Source of the DNA: Alphaproteobacteria bacterium UBA6324
GTDB lineage: Bacteria; Pseudomonadota; Alphaproteobacteria; CAAGCB01; CAG-977
Assembly (NCBI GenBank): GCA_002439085.1
Contig: DJSW01000012.1
Location: 13,668 to 77,667, forward strand
Direction: 5' to 3'
DNA length: 64,000 nucleotides
Positions 33,115 through 43,316 of the stretch are shown here, piece by piece. The stretch's first letter is position 1; each line of letters starts with the position of its first letter. The position numbers and the translations under genes were made by a program. The notes under the pieces are model-generated. The model searched no databases, was not told where the DNA came from, and was given only the letters and a program-made list of their open reading frames with translations.

Positions 33115-34029
33115 CTACCGCCGTTCTTTTGCGGCGCTGATCGTCCGCACGCCGACATCCACGGACACCGTGTGCCGGCCGCCGCCCGTCATGATGCCTT
33201 TGACCGGCGACATATCGTCGAAATCGCGTCCCCATCCGACGGTCAGGTGTTCCGATCCGATATACATATTGTTCGTCGGATCCAGATCAACCCAGCCGAA
33301 AGACGGGACGAACACGGAAAACCACGCGTGCGACGCGTCGCCGCCGATCATTTCGATTTCGCCTTTGCGTTCGGCTTCGGCCGCGCGGCGGGTGCGGATG
33401 TATCCGCTGACGTATCGGGCGGGCAACCCCCACGCGCGCAGACAGGCGATGGCGACGTGGGCGAAATCCTGACAGACGCCGCGTTTCATGGCGATCGTTT
33501 CGTCAACCGGCGTGGCGATGCTGGTCGCCGACGGGTCGTAAGTGAAATCGCGGTAGATTCGGCGCATGATTTCCTCGGCCGCGGCCAGAACGGGGCGGTT
33601 CGGGGACAGGCTGGGGGCGGCGTAGGCTTTGGCCGCCGCGGACAGCGGAATGAAACGGGACGGGGCGGCCATTTCCGCCGCGGCTGTCAATTCCGGCGTG
33701 TCGGGATGCGCCATCATTGCCGCGATCCGTTCCCACGCGGGCGTTAGTTCGGGGTCGGGATAAACGGGCGGCGTGATTTCCGCGGTGAATTCGGAAACGA
33801 TCGTCATTTCCCTGTGCGGCGTTTCGGCGATCAGAAACGTCGCCGTGTTGCCGAACGCGTCCGTTTCGTCGGTTTGACAGGACGGTTCGGGCGTCATGAC
33901 GATATCGGCGGACAAAACGCGTTGATACGGCGTTTCGCGCGGTTTCAAACGCGCCAGATGATGCGACAGGGTGACGGGGACGCCGTATCCGTAAATGGTT
34001 TTGTGGCGGACGCGATAGGTGACGGTCAT
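33115..34029 (-). CDS. Transglutaminase-like cysteine protease
   Basis: The 304-residue protein has an N-terminal beta-sandwich (TVTYRVRHKTIYGYGVPVTLS) and a transglutaminase core with Cys in KRGVCQDFAH, His in DASHAWFSVFV, and Asp in DLDPTNN. It lacks a signal peptide. It overlaps the ATP-grasp/alpha-E gene by four bases (ATGA). This pair is widely conserved in proteobacteria and was proposed to build and cut a peptide-like product, still uncharacterised. The stop codon lies within a small inverted repeat (33099-33118). Confidence 0.9.
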   Translation of the reverse strand: MTVTYRVRHKTIYGYGVPVTLSHHLARLKPRETPYQRVLSADIVMTPEPSCQTDETDAFGNTATFLIAETPHREMTIVSEFTAEITPPVYPDPELTPAWERIAAMMAHPDTPELTAAAEMAAPSRFIPLSAAAKAYAAPSLSPNRPVLAAAEEIMRRIYRDFTYDPSATSIATPVDETIAMKRGVCQDFAHVAIACLRAWGLPARYVSGYIRTRRAAEAERKGEIEMIGGDASHAWFSVFVPSFGWVDLDPTNNMYIGSEHLTVGWGRDFDDMSPVKGIMTGGGRHTVSVDVGVRTISAAKERR

Positions 34030-36479
34030 TTGATTTTCCCTTTGTTATAGGCGGGGCCTTGGCGCGTCGAATCCGCGTGGACGAAACACGACAGCGTCAG
34101 GGAATCGGAAAATTCCTGCAGCTTGGAACGCAGGTTGTTCAATAATGTGTTGAACGCCGGATTGACCGCGACGGTTTCGGTCAAAGAACGCGTCTGTTGC
34201 GCCAGATTCATCACGTCAATCGCTTTGATGTCGTCGATGACGGATTCCAATACGGCCAGTTCCTTTGAAAACAGGGCGGGCATCCGGCTTTCGCGTTCCA
34301 AAACGGATATGTTCTGGCGCAGTTTCATCACCTGATAGATCAGGGCGCGCGGGTTGCCGTCGTCGCACACCAGCAAATCGAACACCAGCGGAACGGTGGG
34401 GACGGACATATACCGGACGCGGTAGGTCATGCGGCTGTCCGACGTTTCCAACAAAGTGTCCAACGACGCGTTAAAACCGTTGTTCGCGCAAAAATCAATG
34501 CCGGACAACAGGTTGATGATCTGCATCCCCCGTTCCAGCCGCCGGCCGATTTCCAGAAAACGCCAGCTGTGGTCGCGCGTCATGTCCTCGCGGATCAACC
34601 CGCTCAGCGCGTTTTGGCGCAGGATGATTTCATTCAGCCGGTTCAAAAAGATTTGGGCGTTGGCTTTCGGATCGGGCAGCAGAGGGGGCAGCTGCGCGAA
34701 CAGTTCCCAAGTGTCCATGGACAGGCGGTCGTGCAGCAGGTCGGCCATGTCTTTCAGCCGGTTGAACAGATAGTGCAGGCCAAACCCGTAATCGGGCGAC
34801 GCGGCGATGTTTTTCAAATCCGTCATGGTGTCGCGCCGCGCCTGCGGATCGCGGTAATCCTTGAACGGCAGATGCCCCGTCAAAGCCAGCACGGACAGCA
34901 AAGTGGCGATGTCGTCGGGTTCGGGCGTTTCGGGGCCTTCGGTCGCGCGTTCGATGACGACGCGCAGCAGGCGTGCCAGCTGTTCCCCGCGTTCCAGATT
35001 GCGCCCCAACCAATACATATTGTCGGCGATTCGCGATGTCAGCTCGAACGTCGTGCGGACGGGTTTCGTTTGCGTCGCCGCGCGGATGCGGCCGGCGTCG
35101 GCGCCGTCGGGACGGACGGCCGTTCCCGCGACCCATATGTCGCGCAGGGACGGGACGTTCGTTTGCGTGAACGCCAGTCCGCCGTTCATGACGCGGTAGG
35201 ATCCGTTTTCATAAATCAGGTGAAAACGCAGGCGGGTGCGCGCGGGAGCGAGGCGGCCGTTTTGCAAAACGGGGGACAGCGAGGCGTTGACCCGTTCCTG
35301 CGCCACATAGTTTTCGGGGGCGTTTTCGATGTCGTCCCTTGTCGGGCGGACTTTTCTGCCCGTAATGTCGTACACTTTCAATTCGGACAAATGGTCAAGG
35401 ACGTATTGTTTTTCTTTTTCCTGACCGCACCACCACGCGGCGACGCTGGGCAGGATCAGGTCTTGGCCGTTGAAATGGCGGCTGATCCCGTGGATGAACG
35501 CGCGCAGGGCGGGGATTTCCGCCAATCCCGTTCCCAGCGGGTTGATCAGCGCGACGTTGCCTTTGCGCACGACGTGCGTCAATCCGGCGACGCCGAACAT
35601 GGACGATCCGTTCAATTCCAGCGGGTCGCACAAACTGTCGTCAACGCGGCGCAAAATCACGTCAACGGGTTTCAACCCGTCGATGTTTTTCAAATACACG
35701 CGGTCGCCGCGCACCGTCAAATCGGCGGGGTCGATCGCGCTGATGCCCAGACTGCGGGCGAAAAAGGCTTCCTCGAACGACAGTTTCTTTTTGATCGCCG
35801 CGCTGAGCAGCACGATCAGCGGGATGCGCGTTCCGTCCGCCGACGGGGCGCAGGCGAACAGGTGGCGGCGCATGGCCTCAAAGAAATCATAGACGCGCGC
35901 GGGGGTGGCCGAAGCGTAAACGTCGGGCATGACGCGCGACAGAACCAGACGGTTTTTAATGGTCAATCCGACGCCTTCGGGTGTTTGTGCTTTGTCCGCG
36001 ACGACCCAGAACCGGCCGTCGGGCGCGCGTTCCACGTCGGCGGCGTATTCGCGCAAAAACACGCCGTCGGCCGGACGCGCCGTTTTCAGCGCGGGCAGAT
36101 AGGCGGGATTGCCGAACACGATTCGCGGCGGGATCACGCCATCGGTGATCAGCCGCTGTTCGCCGTACAGGTCGCGCAGGATGTCGTTGAATAATTCCGC
36201 GCGCTGGATCAATCCGGCGGACAGGCGGTCAAATTCGTCCGCCGGCAAAATGAAAGGTATGACGCCGTGCGCTTTTTTCTGCCGCGTCGCGGCCGTCATC
36301 GCGTCCGCGCTCATCAGCCGTTCAACCTGATCGGCGCAGGCGGCCAGCCGTTCCAAGCCGTTTTGTCCGGCGGCGTCGAAAAAAACGCGCCAATGCGGAC
36401 GGAGCTCGCCGTCGGGCGCGATCAGTTCGTTGTATCCTCCCGTCGGGCAGACGGCCGGATAGGAAAAGGGAAAAGTCAT
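34026..36479 (-). CDS. Circularly permuted ATP-grasp and alpha-E domain fusion
   Basis: The 817-residue protein joins two families usually encoded separately. Residues 1-480 form a circularly permuted ATP-grasp type 2 ligase (VFGNPAYLPALKTARPADG, RVDDSLCDPLELNG, VALINPLGTGLAEIPA). Residues about 500-810 form an alpha-E helical domain (SRIADNMYWLGRNLERGEQLARL). The start is the ATG after CAGGACG; a longer upstream frame of 530 bases reads as non-coding sequence under a divergent gene. It is translationally coupled to the transglutaminase. The pair likely makes and processes peptide bonds on an unknown substrate. Confidence 0.88.
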   Translation of the reverse strand: MTFPFSYPAVCPTGGYNELIAPDGELRPHWRVFFDAAGQNGLERLAACADQVERLMSADAMTAATRQKKAHGVIPFILPADEFDRLSAGLIQRAELFNDILRDLYGEQRLITDGVIPPRIVFGNPAYLPALKTARPADGVFLREYAADVERAPDGRFWVVADKAQTPEGVGLTIKNRLVLSRVMPDVYASATPARVYDFFEAMRRHLFACAPSADGTRIPLIVLLSAAIKKKLSFEEAFFARSLGISAIDPADLTVRGDRVYLKNIDGLKPVDVILRRVDDSLCDPLELNGSSMFGVAGLTHVVRKGNVALINPLGTGLAEIPALRAFIHGISRHFNGQDLILPSVAAWWCGQEKEKQYVLDHLSELKVYDITGRKVRPTRDDIENAPENYVAQERVNASLSPVLQNGRLAPARTRLRFHLIYENGSYRVMNGGLAFTQTNVPSLRDIWVAGTAVRPDGADAGRIRAATQTKPVRTTFELTSRIADNMYWLGRNLERGEQLARLLRVVIERATEGPETPEPDDIATLLSVLALTGHLPFKDYRDPQARRDTMTDLKNIAASPDYGFGLHYLFNRLKDMADLLHDRLSMDTWELFAQLPPLLPDPKANAQIFLNRLNEIILRQNALSGLIREDMTRDHSWRFLEIGRRLERGMQIINLLSGIDFCANNGFNASLDTLLETSDSRMTYRVRYMSVPTVPLVFDLLVCDDGNPRALIYQVMKLRQNISVLERESRMPALFSKELAVLESVIDDIKAIDVMNLAQQTRSLTETVAVNPAFNTLLNNLRSKLQEFSDSLTLSCFVHADSTRQGPAYNKGKIK

Positions 36480-36563
36480 AAAACACGTCCTGTTGTCATT
36501 TCCGACTTTTTTAAGACAAAAAAAATAAAAGGTCGTTAAAATAAAACACGCTTTTGATTTTTT

Positions 36564-37286
36564 ATGAAAGTATCGACAATGACCGGAACAGGAATGCGTG
36601 TTTTTTTTAACGCTTTGGCCGCCGTCGGCGCGACGGTGTCGTTTTGGCGCGATTTTCCGGACGCGGGGGCGGCGACGGCCGTTTTGATTTTGTGCTGGGC
36701 GGGAACGGTTGCCTGCGCGGCGTCGGTCAAAACACGCAAAACGTTTTCGACGTTGGCCGCGGCGGTTCAGCCGTGGGCGGCCGCCGTGTTCGCGGCGACG
36801 TACATGACCTCTTGTCCGTTTGCGTCCTTCGGGCTGTTTTGCGCCGTCGCCGTCGGCGCGGTTTGCGTCGTAAACGTGTTTGAAAACAGGAAAAAGGCGG
36901 AAAAGGCTTTTGGATTCGCGGCGGGGATCGGGGCGACTGCGGGCGTCGCGGCGGCGTTTTTCGCTCCGTATCCCGCTTTCATTCTGGCCGGATTGCTGTG
37001 CCGTCCGGCGCAAGAGGGGCGCACGGCCATGGACGGATGGATCGACGCGGCTTTGCCGTTGTCCGTTTTAACGGGCGCGTTTTTGTGTCTGGGCGTTGCC
37101 GGACATTCCGGAAATTTTTCCGTGCGCGCCGCCGAATCGGCCGCTTTGGTCATGGCGGGGGCTTTTCCCGTCGCGGCCGGAAAATCTGGCGTTCGGCTGA
37201 TGTTGACGACGGCCGCGGTCGTTTTGTTCGGATGCTATGTCTTTTCGGCGGAAAATCCGCAGTCCGTCTTTAATTCGATTTTTTGA
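36564..37286 (+). CDS. Polytopic membrane protein, unknown function
   Basis: The 240-residue product has about seven hydrophobic helices, small loops, and many Ala, Gly and Val. An EAM-like pattern is absent. Two ATGs are possible (36564 or 36582); neither has a clear ribosome site. It is divergent from the ATP-grasp gene, with 84 AT-rich bases between. The 3' end overlaps the nuclease gene on the other strand by 17 bases. The family is not recognised. Confidence 0.6.
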   Translation: MKVSTMTGTGMRVFFNALAAVGATVSFWRDFPDAGAATAVLILCWAGTVACAASVKTRKTFSTLAAAVQPWAAAVFAATYMTSCPFASFGLFCAVAVGAVCVVNVFENRKKAEKAFGFAAGIGATAGVAAAFFAPYPAFILAGLLCRPAQEGRTAMDGWIDAALPLSVLTGAFLCLGVAGHSGNFSVRAAESAALVMAGAFPVAAGKSGVRLMLTTAAVVLFGCYVFSAENPQSVFNSIF

Positions 37287-37764
37287 AATCGGCCGGATTT
37301 TCAAACCCTTCGCACGCCCAAAACCCGCGCTTTTCCTGAACGGCGTCGCGTTCCTGATCCCAATACAGGGCGTCATAGCGCGACGCGACGGCGAATCCCC
37401 GTTCAACCATGCGGCGGTTCAGGTTGATCCGTTCGCCGTTTTCCGTGATAAAACATTCCCCCAACAGGCGGCCGTAAAAATCGCGGCCGCGCGTTTCGCA
37501 CACGACGGTGTTCGACCCGATCATGTGAAACAGCTTTTCCGTCGCGATCCGGCCGCACGGGATCGTTTCGCCCTTGCACACGCAGGGCTGCGCCGTTTCG
37601 GGGGCGTCGATGCCGACCAGCCGCACGCTGTTGCGCCCGACGCGCAGCGTGTCGCCGTCCAGCACGGCCTGATACTTGCCCGACACGGCCGCGGCATATG
37701 CGGCGAAAGCGGCCAGAACGGCGTATTTGATCGAACGTTTTAAAACGGGTTTTACACTGGTCAT
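37270..37764 (-). CDS. Exported thermonuclease-like (SNase) protein
   Basis: The 164-residue protein has an N-terminal hydrophobic helix (residues 9-26) that is either a signal peptide or anchor. An SNase domain follows: VLDGDTLRVGRNSVRLVGID, then APETAQPC, the Arg-rich GRIATEKLF, and GRDFYGRLLGECF. Catalytic Asp, Glu and Arg positions of staphylococcal nuclease are kept, as is the ADP loop. It should cut DNA or RNA in the periplasm. It has four Cys near the active site, possibly a disulfide-bonded insert. A TTG nine bases earlier is an alternative start. Confidence 0.85.
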   Translation of the reverse strand: MTSVKPVLKRSIKYAVLAAFAAYAAAVSGKYQAVLDGDTLRVGRNSVRLVGIDAPETAQPCVCKGETIPCGRIATEKLFHMIGSNTVVCETRGRDFYGRLLGECFITENGERINLNRRMVERGFAVASRYDALYWDQERDAVQEKRGFWACEGFENPADFKKSN

Positions 37765-37823
37765 TTTTTGCAAATTCGATTAGAATGTCTGCTCCGGACG
37801 ATTGGAACACGGAGAGGGTTCGT

Positions 37824-40800
37824 ATGTCAAAAAAATTTTCGCTTTTCATCGGAATGATGCTGGTTTCCGCGCGCGTTTGCGCCGCCGCCGACGCGCTGAC
37901 CGTGCGCCGCATGGTGCCGGAGGGGACGAACGTCCGTCAGGCGGACAAGATCGTGCTGGAATTCAGCCGTCCCGTCGCCGCTTTGGGCGATATGGCGCGC
38001 GCCGACGTTCCCGTGAAAATCAAGCCGCGCCTGAATTGCCAGTGGCGGTGGCTGAACCAATCGTCGCTGGCTTGCGTTTTGGATGAAAAGGACGGGCTGC
38101 GTCCCGCCGAATCCTATCGCGTGACGGTCAAGCCGGAATTTCAGGCTTTGACGGGCGAAAAAATGACGAAAGAGCAGGTCTTTACGCTGGAAACCGTCCG
38201 GCCGGAGGTCGATCCCGACCGCACGCGCTTTGTGCGTTTCGTCGCGCCAGAACGTCCACAATGGCGCGTCGCGTTCAACACGGGCGCGCGGAAAAAATCC
38301 GTGAAAGCGGCCGTGTATTTCAGGGTGGACGGCAAAAAAATTAAGGCGGAAGTGACCGATGACGAATGCCATGAATGGGAAAAGGACTGTCAGGCGAAAT
38401 ATCTGGTCGCGCCGATCGCCGATCTGGGGACGGATCAGGCCTACGAACTGGTATATGAATCGGGGATCAAGCCGGAAAAGGGCGGCTCGCTGCGGTCGCA
38501 AAACGCCGGCGTCGCGGGAAAGGGCAGAACGCCGCCCGTGTTTCAGGCAAAGGCTTTGCAATGTTATGACGACCGGTACAACGTCCGTTCCTTTACGGCC
38601 GAACAGACGCGGCTGAACCCGCCGGAATGCCGGTTCGACGCGCCGGTCAACATCGTTTTGTCCGACAAAACCGTTTTGGGCGACATCTCCGGTTTCGTCA
38701 AGGGATCCCCTGCCGTCACCGTGAACAACCGCGAAACCGTTTCCGAATACGTCGGCCTTTTCGCCCCCAAGGCGGGGCAGACCTACGCCGTTACCGTGTC
38801 GGGCGATTTGACCGACGTTTGGGGCAACCGGATCGAACGGCCGGCGACTTTTTATTTCCGATCCGGCGACCGCCGTCCCGAACTGAACCTGCCGTATGCG
38901 GCGGCGGTTTTGGAAAAGGATGAAAAAACGGCCGTGACCGGATTTGCAACGAATTTGGAAAAGGCGACCGCCGTTTACACCGGTTTCAACGCGTCCGGCG
39001 CGGTGTCGGGAACGCGCGACGTGCGCGACATATCGCCCGCGGTGAAAAACCTGTCCTATCCGTTTGAATACGGCGCGCGGGCGATGCTGGACGGCCGGTC
39101 GGGTTTCGTCACCGGACGGTTCCAAACCGTTCCCGCTTTGGACGGGCGGTATTTCTTTGCCGTTTCCGTGTCGCCGTGGCAGGCCGTCGCCAAAATCGGG
39201 TGGAGTTCTTCGCTGGTCTGGGCGGCGGATATGAAAACCGGAAAGCCCGTCGCCGGCGCAAAAGTCGAACTGTTCGCCGCGCCGTTTGAAAATCCGTTGA
39301 AACAAAAAGTTTTGGCCGTGTCCGAAACGGACGGAACGGGGCGCGCAACCTTGGACGGATATGAAAAATTCGACCCCGCCGCCGAACGGTTGAACCAATG
39401 GGACAATGCCAAGGATTCCCTGTTCGTTCGCGTGGTCAAAGGGGAGGATGTCGCCGTTTTGCCGTTGCGTAGCGGTTTTGATTTGTCGGCGGGCGCGCTG
39501 AGCGATTGGCGGGTGTCGAGCGTCTATTACCCCGAATCGAACCGTTATTTGCGCGCGTTCGGCTTTACGCCGCAGGGTGTTTACCGTGCGGGGGACGAGG
39601 TCGCTTTCAAACTATACGTCCGCCGGATCAACGGGGAAAGGTTGCGCGCGGCGCTGTCGGACGGGTGGACCGTCAGCGTGACGGACGCGGCCGGAAATTC
39701 CGTTTATGAACGAAAAAAGGTCGCTTTGTCGGATTTCGGCACGGCGGACGGGCGTTTCACCCTGTCGCCGCAATCCGTTTCCGGATGGTACGACATCGTT
39801 TTGAAACGCGGCGAAGACACGCTGTATCCGGCGCGTTTTCTGGTGTCCGATTTTTCGGCCGCCGCGTACAAAGTCGCGACGGACATTAACGGCAAGGTGT
39901 TCCGATCCGGTGACGAAGTTCGCATCGGCGGGCGGGCGACCCTGTTTTCCGGCGGGGCGTTCACGCGCGCGAAAACGCGTCAAACCGCCGTTTTGAACTG
40001 GGCGCCGTTTTCCGTTGAAACAAAGGACGACGAAGAACCGTTCGGCTTCGATCCCGATTTGGATCAAAGCGGATACGCCCCCGAAACGCTGTTCGACGTG
40101 ACGGGCGAAACGGACGAAAAGGGCGAGGTCGAAAAAACGGTCACGCTGAAAAAATCGGTCAAGCCGTATGGGAAAATCCGTTTTGAAACGCGCGTTTTCG
40201 ACGATTCCGGACGGACGGTTTCGTCCTTTGCGACGGCGGAATATTTCGCGGCGAAACGGTTGGTCGGCGTGCGGCGCGCGGCGGGCGATGCAAAGGCCGG
40301 ACAGCCCGCGGGCGTTGAATTTGTTGTGTCCGATCCGCACAAAAACTTGATCGCCGGCGTGCCGGTCAGCGTGTCGTTTTATAAAACGGTGAACAAGCTG
40401 GTGCGTGAAAAATCGGCCGGCAGCGCGTATTTGATGAAATACGTCGCGCAACAGGAAAAAGTCGGCGAATGCATGGGAATGAGCGCCGTTAAACCGCAAA
40501 AATGCCTGTTCACCCCCGAAAGCGCGGGATATTACAAAGCGGTGGCTACGATCAACGGATACACGGCGAAAACCGGATTCTATGTCGAAGGGGCGGATTA
40601 CGTTCCGTGGGCGGGGACGGAAAACCGTTTGAACGTCACGTCGGACAAAAAGGAATACAAAACGGGCGACACGATCGTTCTGACCGTTGAAAACCCCGCC
40701 GTTCAAACGTTGGCGCTGGTGACGGTCGAACGGTACGGCGTGTTGCAATCCTTTGTCAAAACGTTTGAAAAATCCGTTGAAAAAATCGAAATCCCCGTGA

Positions 40801-43316
40801 CGGACGATTTCTTCCCCGGCGTTTACGTCGCGATCAGCGCCTTTTCCCCGCGCGTGGAACAACCCGCGGATCAAACGCCCGATTTGGGCAAACCCGCCCA
40901 ATGGACGGGGTATTTGAACATTCCGGTCGCGGACGATTCGCGGCGCGTCAAGGTTGAAATCACGCCGGAAAAGACGGATTACCGTCCGGCGCAAACGTTA
41001 AAGGCGCGTGTTAAAACGACGCTGCCCGACAACCGGCGCGCCCCCGTTGAAATTGCCGTCGTCGTCGTGGACGAATCGGTTTTGGATCTGCTGCCCGACG
41101 GGGACGGGATGTTTGATCCTTATGCGGGATTAAACCGGTTGGGCGATTTGGATGTGCGGACGTACAGTTTGGTCGAGCAGCTGATCGGCCGCCAGAAAAT
41201 CGAAAAGAAAGGGGCAAATCAAGGCGGCGACGGCGGGGCGGATTTCGCCGTGCGCGACGTGTTCAAGTTCGTCGCCTATTTCAACCCGTCGTTGAAAACG
41301 GATGAAAACGGCGAAGCGGTTTTTGAAACGAAACTGCCCGACAACCTGACGGGATGGCGGATTGTCGCCGTCGCCGTGACGCCCGACGATCTGGCGGGGG
41401 CGGGGAAATCGCGCGTGACGGTCACTCAACCGCTGGAAATCAGGACGCTGCTGCCCAATCAGGTGCGCGCGGGCGACACGTTTTCCGCGGGCGTTTCCGT
41501 GTTGAACCGGACGGCGCGGAACGTGACCGCCGATTTGATGATGACGGCGTCGGGCGCGACGGCGCGGAATGTCGCGGCAAAAGGAAGCCTCGCGTTAAAG
41601 CCGTTCGAGCGCAAAAGCTTTTTCTTCGATTCCGTTCAGGCAAAACTGAACCCGTCCGACGCGTCGGGCGCGATCGACTTGCGCTTTACGGCGGACAACG
41701 GGACGGACGGGGACGGCGCGCGGCTGTCAGTGCCCGTGCTGAACCTGACGATGATGGAAACGGCGGCGTTGCACGGCGGGGCGACGGCCGGAAACATCGA
41801 CGTTCCGCTGGACGTTCCGGCGGGGGTGAAAGAATACGGCGGCGCGTTGGACGTTTCGGTGTCGGCGGGCGTTTTGGACGGGGCAAAACGGGCGGTGGCG
41901 GCTTTGCGCGACTATCCGCATCCGTGCTGGGAACAAAAGCTGTCCCGCGCGGTGGCGGCGGCCGTTTACGCCGGACGGAAAAACGCTTTCGCGGGCGATG
42001 ACGTCTGGCCGGACGCGGACGGTTTCGTGCGCGAAACGATGAAGCAGGCGGGGACGTATCAAACGGACGGCGGCGCAATGGCCTATTTCGGACGCAACGG
42101 CGCCGGTTCGCCGTATCTGTCGGCCTATACCGCCGATGTGTTCGATTTCCTGCAAAGCGCCGGTTATGAAGTCGATCCGGCCGTCGCGGAAAAGCTGGCG
42201 GATTACCTGACCGGATTGTTCAAACGCACGGACGCCGCCGCCGATCCGGCGCAAACGTTGACGGCACGGCTGCTGTCGGCGGGATTTTTGAAAAACAGGG
42301 GGCGGATCACGGACGCGGACATCGCCGTGTTCGATCGTTCCGTTCCGTTGATGACGGCGTTTGACAAGGCGCTGTACCTGCGTTTGAAACCGCGCGACGC
42401 CGCTTTGTTCGACGGTCTGATGAATATGTCGTACCAAACGTCCGGATCGTTGATTTTCAAGGAACCGGAGGAAACGGACGCCGCGGTGTTGCCGTCGGCG
42501 GCGAAAACGACCTGCGCCGCGCTGCGGGCGGTCGCCGGAACGGACGGGGAAACAGCGGACAGGCTGATGCGCGGGGCATACACTCTGCGGCGCAAGGACG
42601 GAACGTGGGCGAACACGCAGGCTGACGCGTTTTGTTTGGCGGCGCTGCAAGCTTACGCGGCGGCGCAGCCTGAAAAAATCAATCTGGACGTTATGGCGGC
42701 CGTCGGGGGCGAAAGCCTGCTGTCCGGATCGTTCCAAAGCCCCGCCGATCCCGCCGTTTCGGCGCGTCGCGCGCTGGCCGCGGACATGGCGGGCGGGCGA
42801 ACCGCGCTGGCTTTGACGGCGTTGGGGGACGGGCGTTACTATTATTCCGTCCATTTGTCCCACCCGTCGGATATGACGGCGGGCGTCAACGCCGGGTTTG
42901 AAATCGAACGCCGCGTGTTTGTCGAACGGAAAGGGGTTTTTGTTCCGGTGACAAAAGATGTCGTTTTGAAACGCGGGGAGCGCGTCAAGGTGGAATTGAC
43001 GGTGAAAAGCCCCGTTGACCACTATATGGTGGCTTTGCGCGATCCCGTCGCGGGCGCGTTCGAGCCTGTCAACGCTTTGTTGGCGACATCGTCGGACGCG
43101 GGGCAATCGGACGGTGTGTTTGATTTCACGGACATTACGCACGCCGCGGCCGGTTTTTACGCCAGCCGTTTGCCGGCGGGGACGCACACGGCGTCCTATA
43201 TGGCGCAAGTGGTTTCGGACGGGACGTTCACGGCTTTTCCCGCTAAAGTCGAAGCCATGTACACCCCCGACGTGTTCGGATTGACGGCGGCCGATGTTTT
43301 CGTTGTCGCGCCGTAA
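37824..43316 (+). CDS. Bacterial alpha-2-macroglobulin
   Basis: This 1830-residue periplasmic protein traps proteases and pairs with PBP1C. It starts after GGAGAGGG, and MSKKFSLFIGMMLVSA is a cleavable signal peptide, not an obvious lipobox as in E. coli YfhM. MG domains repeat along the chain, then the bait region, and the thioester motif CWEQ at Cys1368 in PHPCWEQKLS. The helical TED domain follows (about 1350-1650). A VVVDESVLDLLPDG segment lies before the bait region, as in the family. The 3' end overlaps pbpC by 23 bases. Confidence 0.92.
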   Translation: MSKKFSLFIGMMLVSARVCAAADALTVRRMVPEGTNVRQADKIVLEFSRPVAALGDMARADVPVKIKPRLNCQWRWLNQSSLACVLDEKDGLRPAESYRVTVKPEFQALTGEKMTKEQVFTLETVRPEVDPDRTRFVRFVAPERPQWRVAFNTGARKKSVKAAVYFRVDGKKIKAEVTDDECHEWEKDCQAKYLVAPIADLGTDQAYELVYESGIKPEKGGSLRSQNAGVAGKGRTPPVFQAKALQCYDDRYNVRSFTAEQTRLNPPECRFDAPVNIVLSDKTVLGDISGFVKGSPAVTVNNRETVSEYVGLFAPKAGQTYAVTVSGDLTDVWGNRIERPATFYFRSGDRRPELNLPYAAAVLEKDEKTAVTGFATNLEKATAVYTGFNASGAVSGTRDVRDISPAVKNLSYPFEYGARAMLDGRSGFVTGRFQTVPALDGRYFFAVSVSPWQAVAKIGWSSSLVWAADMKTGKPVAGAKVELFAAPFENPLKQKVLAVSETDGTGRATLDGYEKFDPAAERLNQWDNAKDSLFVRVVKGEDVAVLPLRSGFDLSAGALSDWRVSSVYYPESNRYLRAFGFTPQGVYRAGDEVAFKLYVRRINGERLRAALSDGWTVSVTDAAGNSVYERKKVALSDFGTADGRFTLSPQSVSGWYDIVLKRGEDTLYPARFLVSDFSAAAYKVATDINGKVFRSGDEVRIGGRATLFSGGAFTRAKTRQTAVLNWAPFSVETKDDEEPFGFDPDLDQSGYAPETLFDVTGETDEKGEVEKTVTLKKSVKPYGKIRFETRVFDDSGRTVSSFATAEYFAAKRLVGVRRAAGDAKAGQPAGVEFVVSDPHKNLIAGVPVSVSFYKTVNKLVREKSAGSAYLMKYVAQQEKVGECMGMSAVKPQKCLFTPESAGYYKAVATINGYTAKTGFYVEGADYVPWAGTENRLNVTSDKKEYKTGDTIVLTVENPAVQTLALVTVERYGVLQSFVKTFEKSVEKIEIPVTDDFFPGVYVAISAFSPRVEQPADQTPDLGKPAQWTGYLNIPVADDSRRVKVEITPEKTDYRPAQTLKARVKTTLPDNRRAPVEIAVVVVDESVLDLLPDGDGMFDPYAGLNRLGDLDVRTYSLVEQLIGRQKIEKKGANQGGDGGADFAVRDVFKFVAYFNPSLKTDENGEAVFETKLPDNLTGWRIVAVAVTPDDLAGAGKSRVTVTQPLEIRTLLPNQVRAGDTFSAGVSVLNRTARNVTADLMMTASGATARNVAAKGSLALKPFERKSFFFDSVQAKLNPSDASGAIDLRFTADNGTDGDGARLSVPVLNLTMMETAALHGGATAGNIDVPLDVPAGVKEYGGALDVSVSAGVLDGAKRAVAALRDYPHPCWEQKLSRAVAAAVYAGRKNAFAGDDVWPDADGFVRETMKQAGTYQTDGGAMAYFGRNGAGSPYLSAYTADVFDFLQSAGYEVDPAVAEKLADYLTGLFKRTDAAADPAQTLTARLLSAGFLKNRGRITDADIAVFDRSVPLMTAFDKALYLRLKPRDAALFDGLMNMSYQTSGSLIFKEPEETDAAVLPSAAKTTCAALRAVAGTDGETADRLMRGAYTLRRKDGTWANTQADAFCLAALQAYAAAQPEKINLDVMAAVGGESLLSGSFQSPADPAVSARRALAADMAGGRTALALTALGDGRYYYSVHLSHPSDMTAGVNAGFEIERRVFVERKGVFVPVTKDVVLKRGERVKVELTVKSPVDHYMVALRDPVAGAFEPVNALLATSSDAGQSDGVFDFTDITHAAAGFYASRLPAGTHTASYMAQVVSDGTFTAFPAKVEAMYTPDVFGLTAADVFVVAP

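Noticed and set aside
33099..33118. Inverted repeat GTAGGCA-TTTGCCTAC type at the transglutaminase stop as a terminator.
   Set aside because: It lacks a T-run in the minus-strand direction and overlaps the stop codon, so termination is not supported.
36480..37013. An upstream extension of the ATP-grasp/alpha-E frame by about 178 codons.
   Set aside because: It overlaps the divergent membrane gene, is rich in Arg and Gly, and lacks family similarity; the ATG at 36479 gives the family N-terminus.
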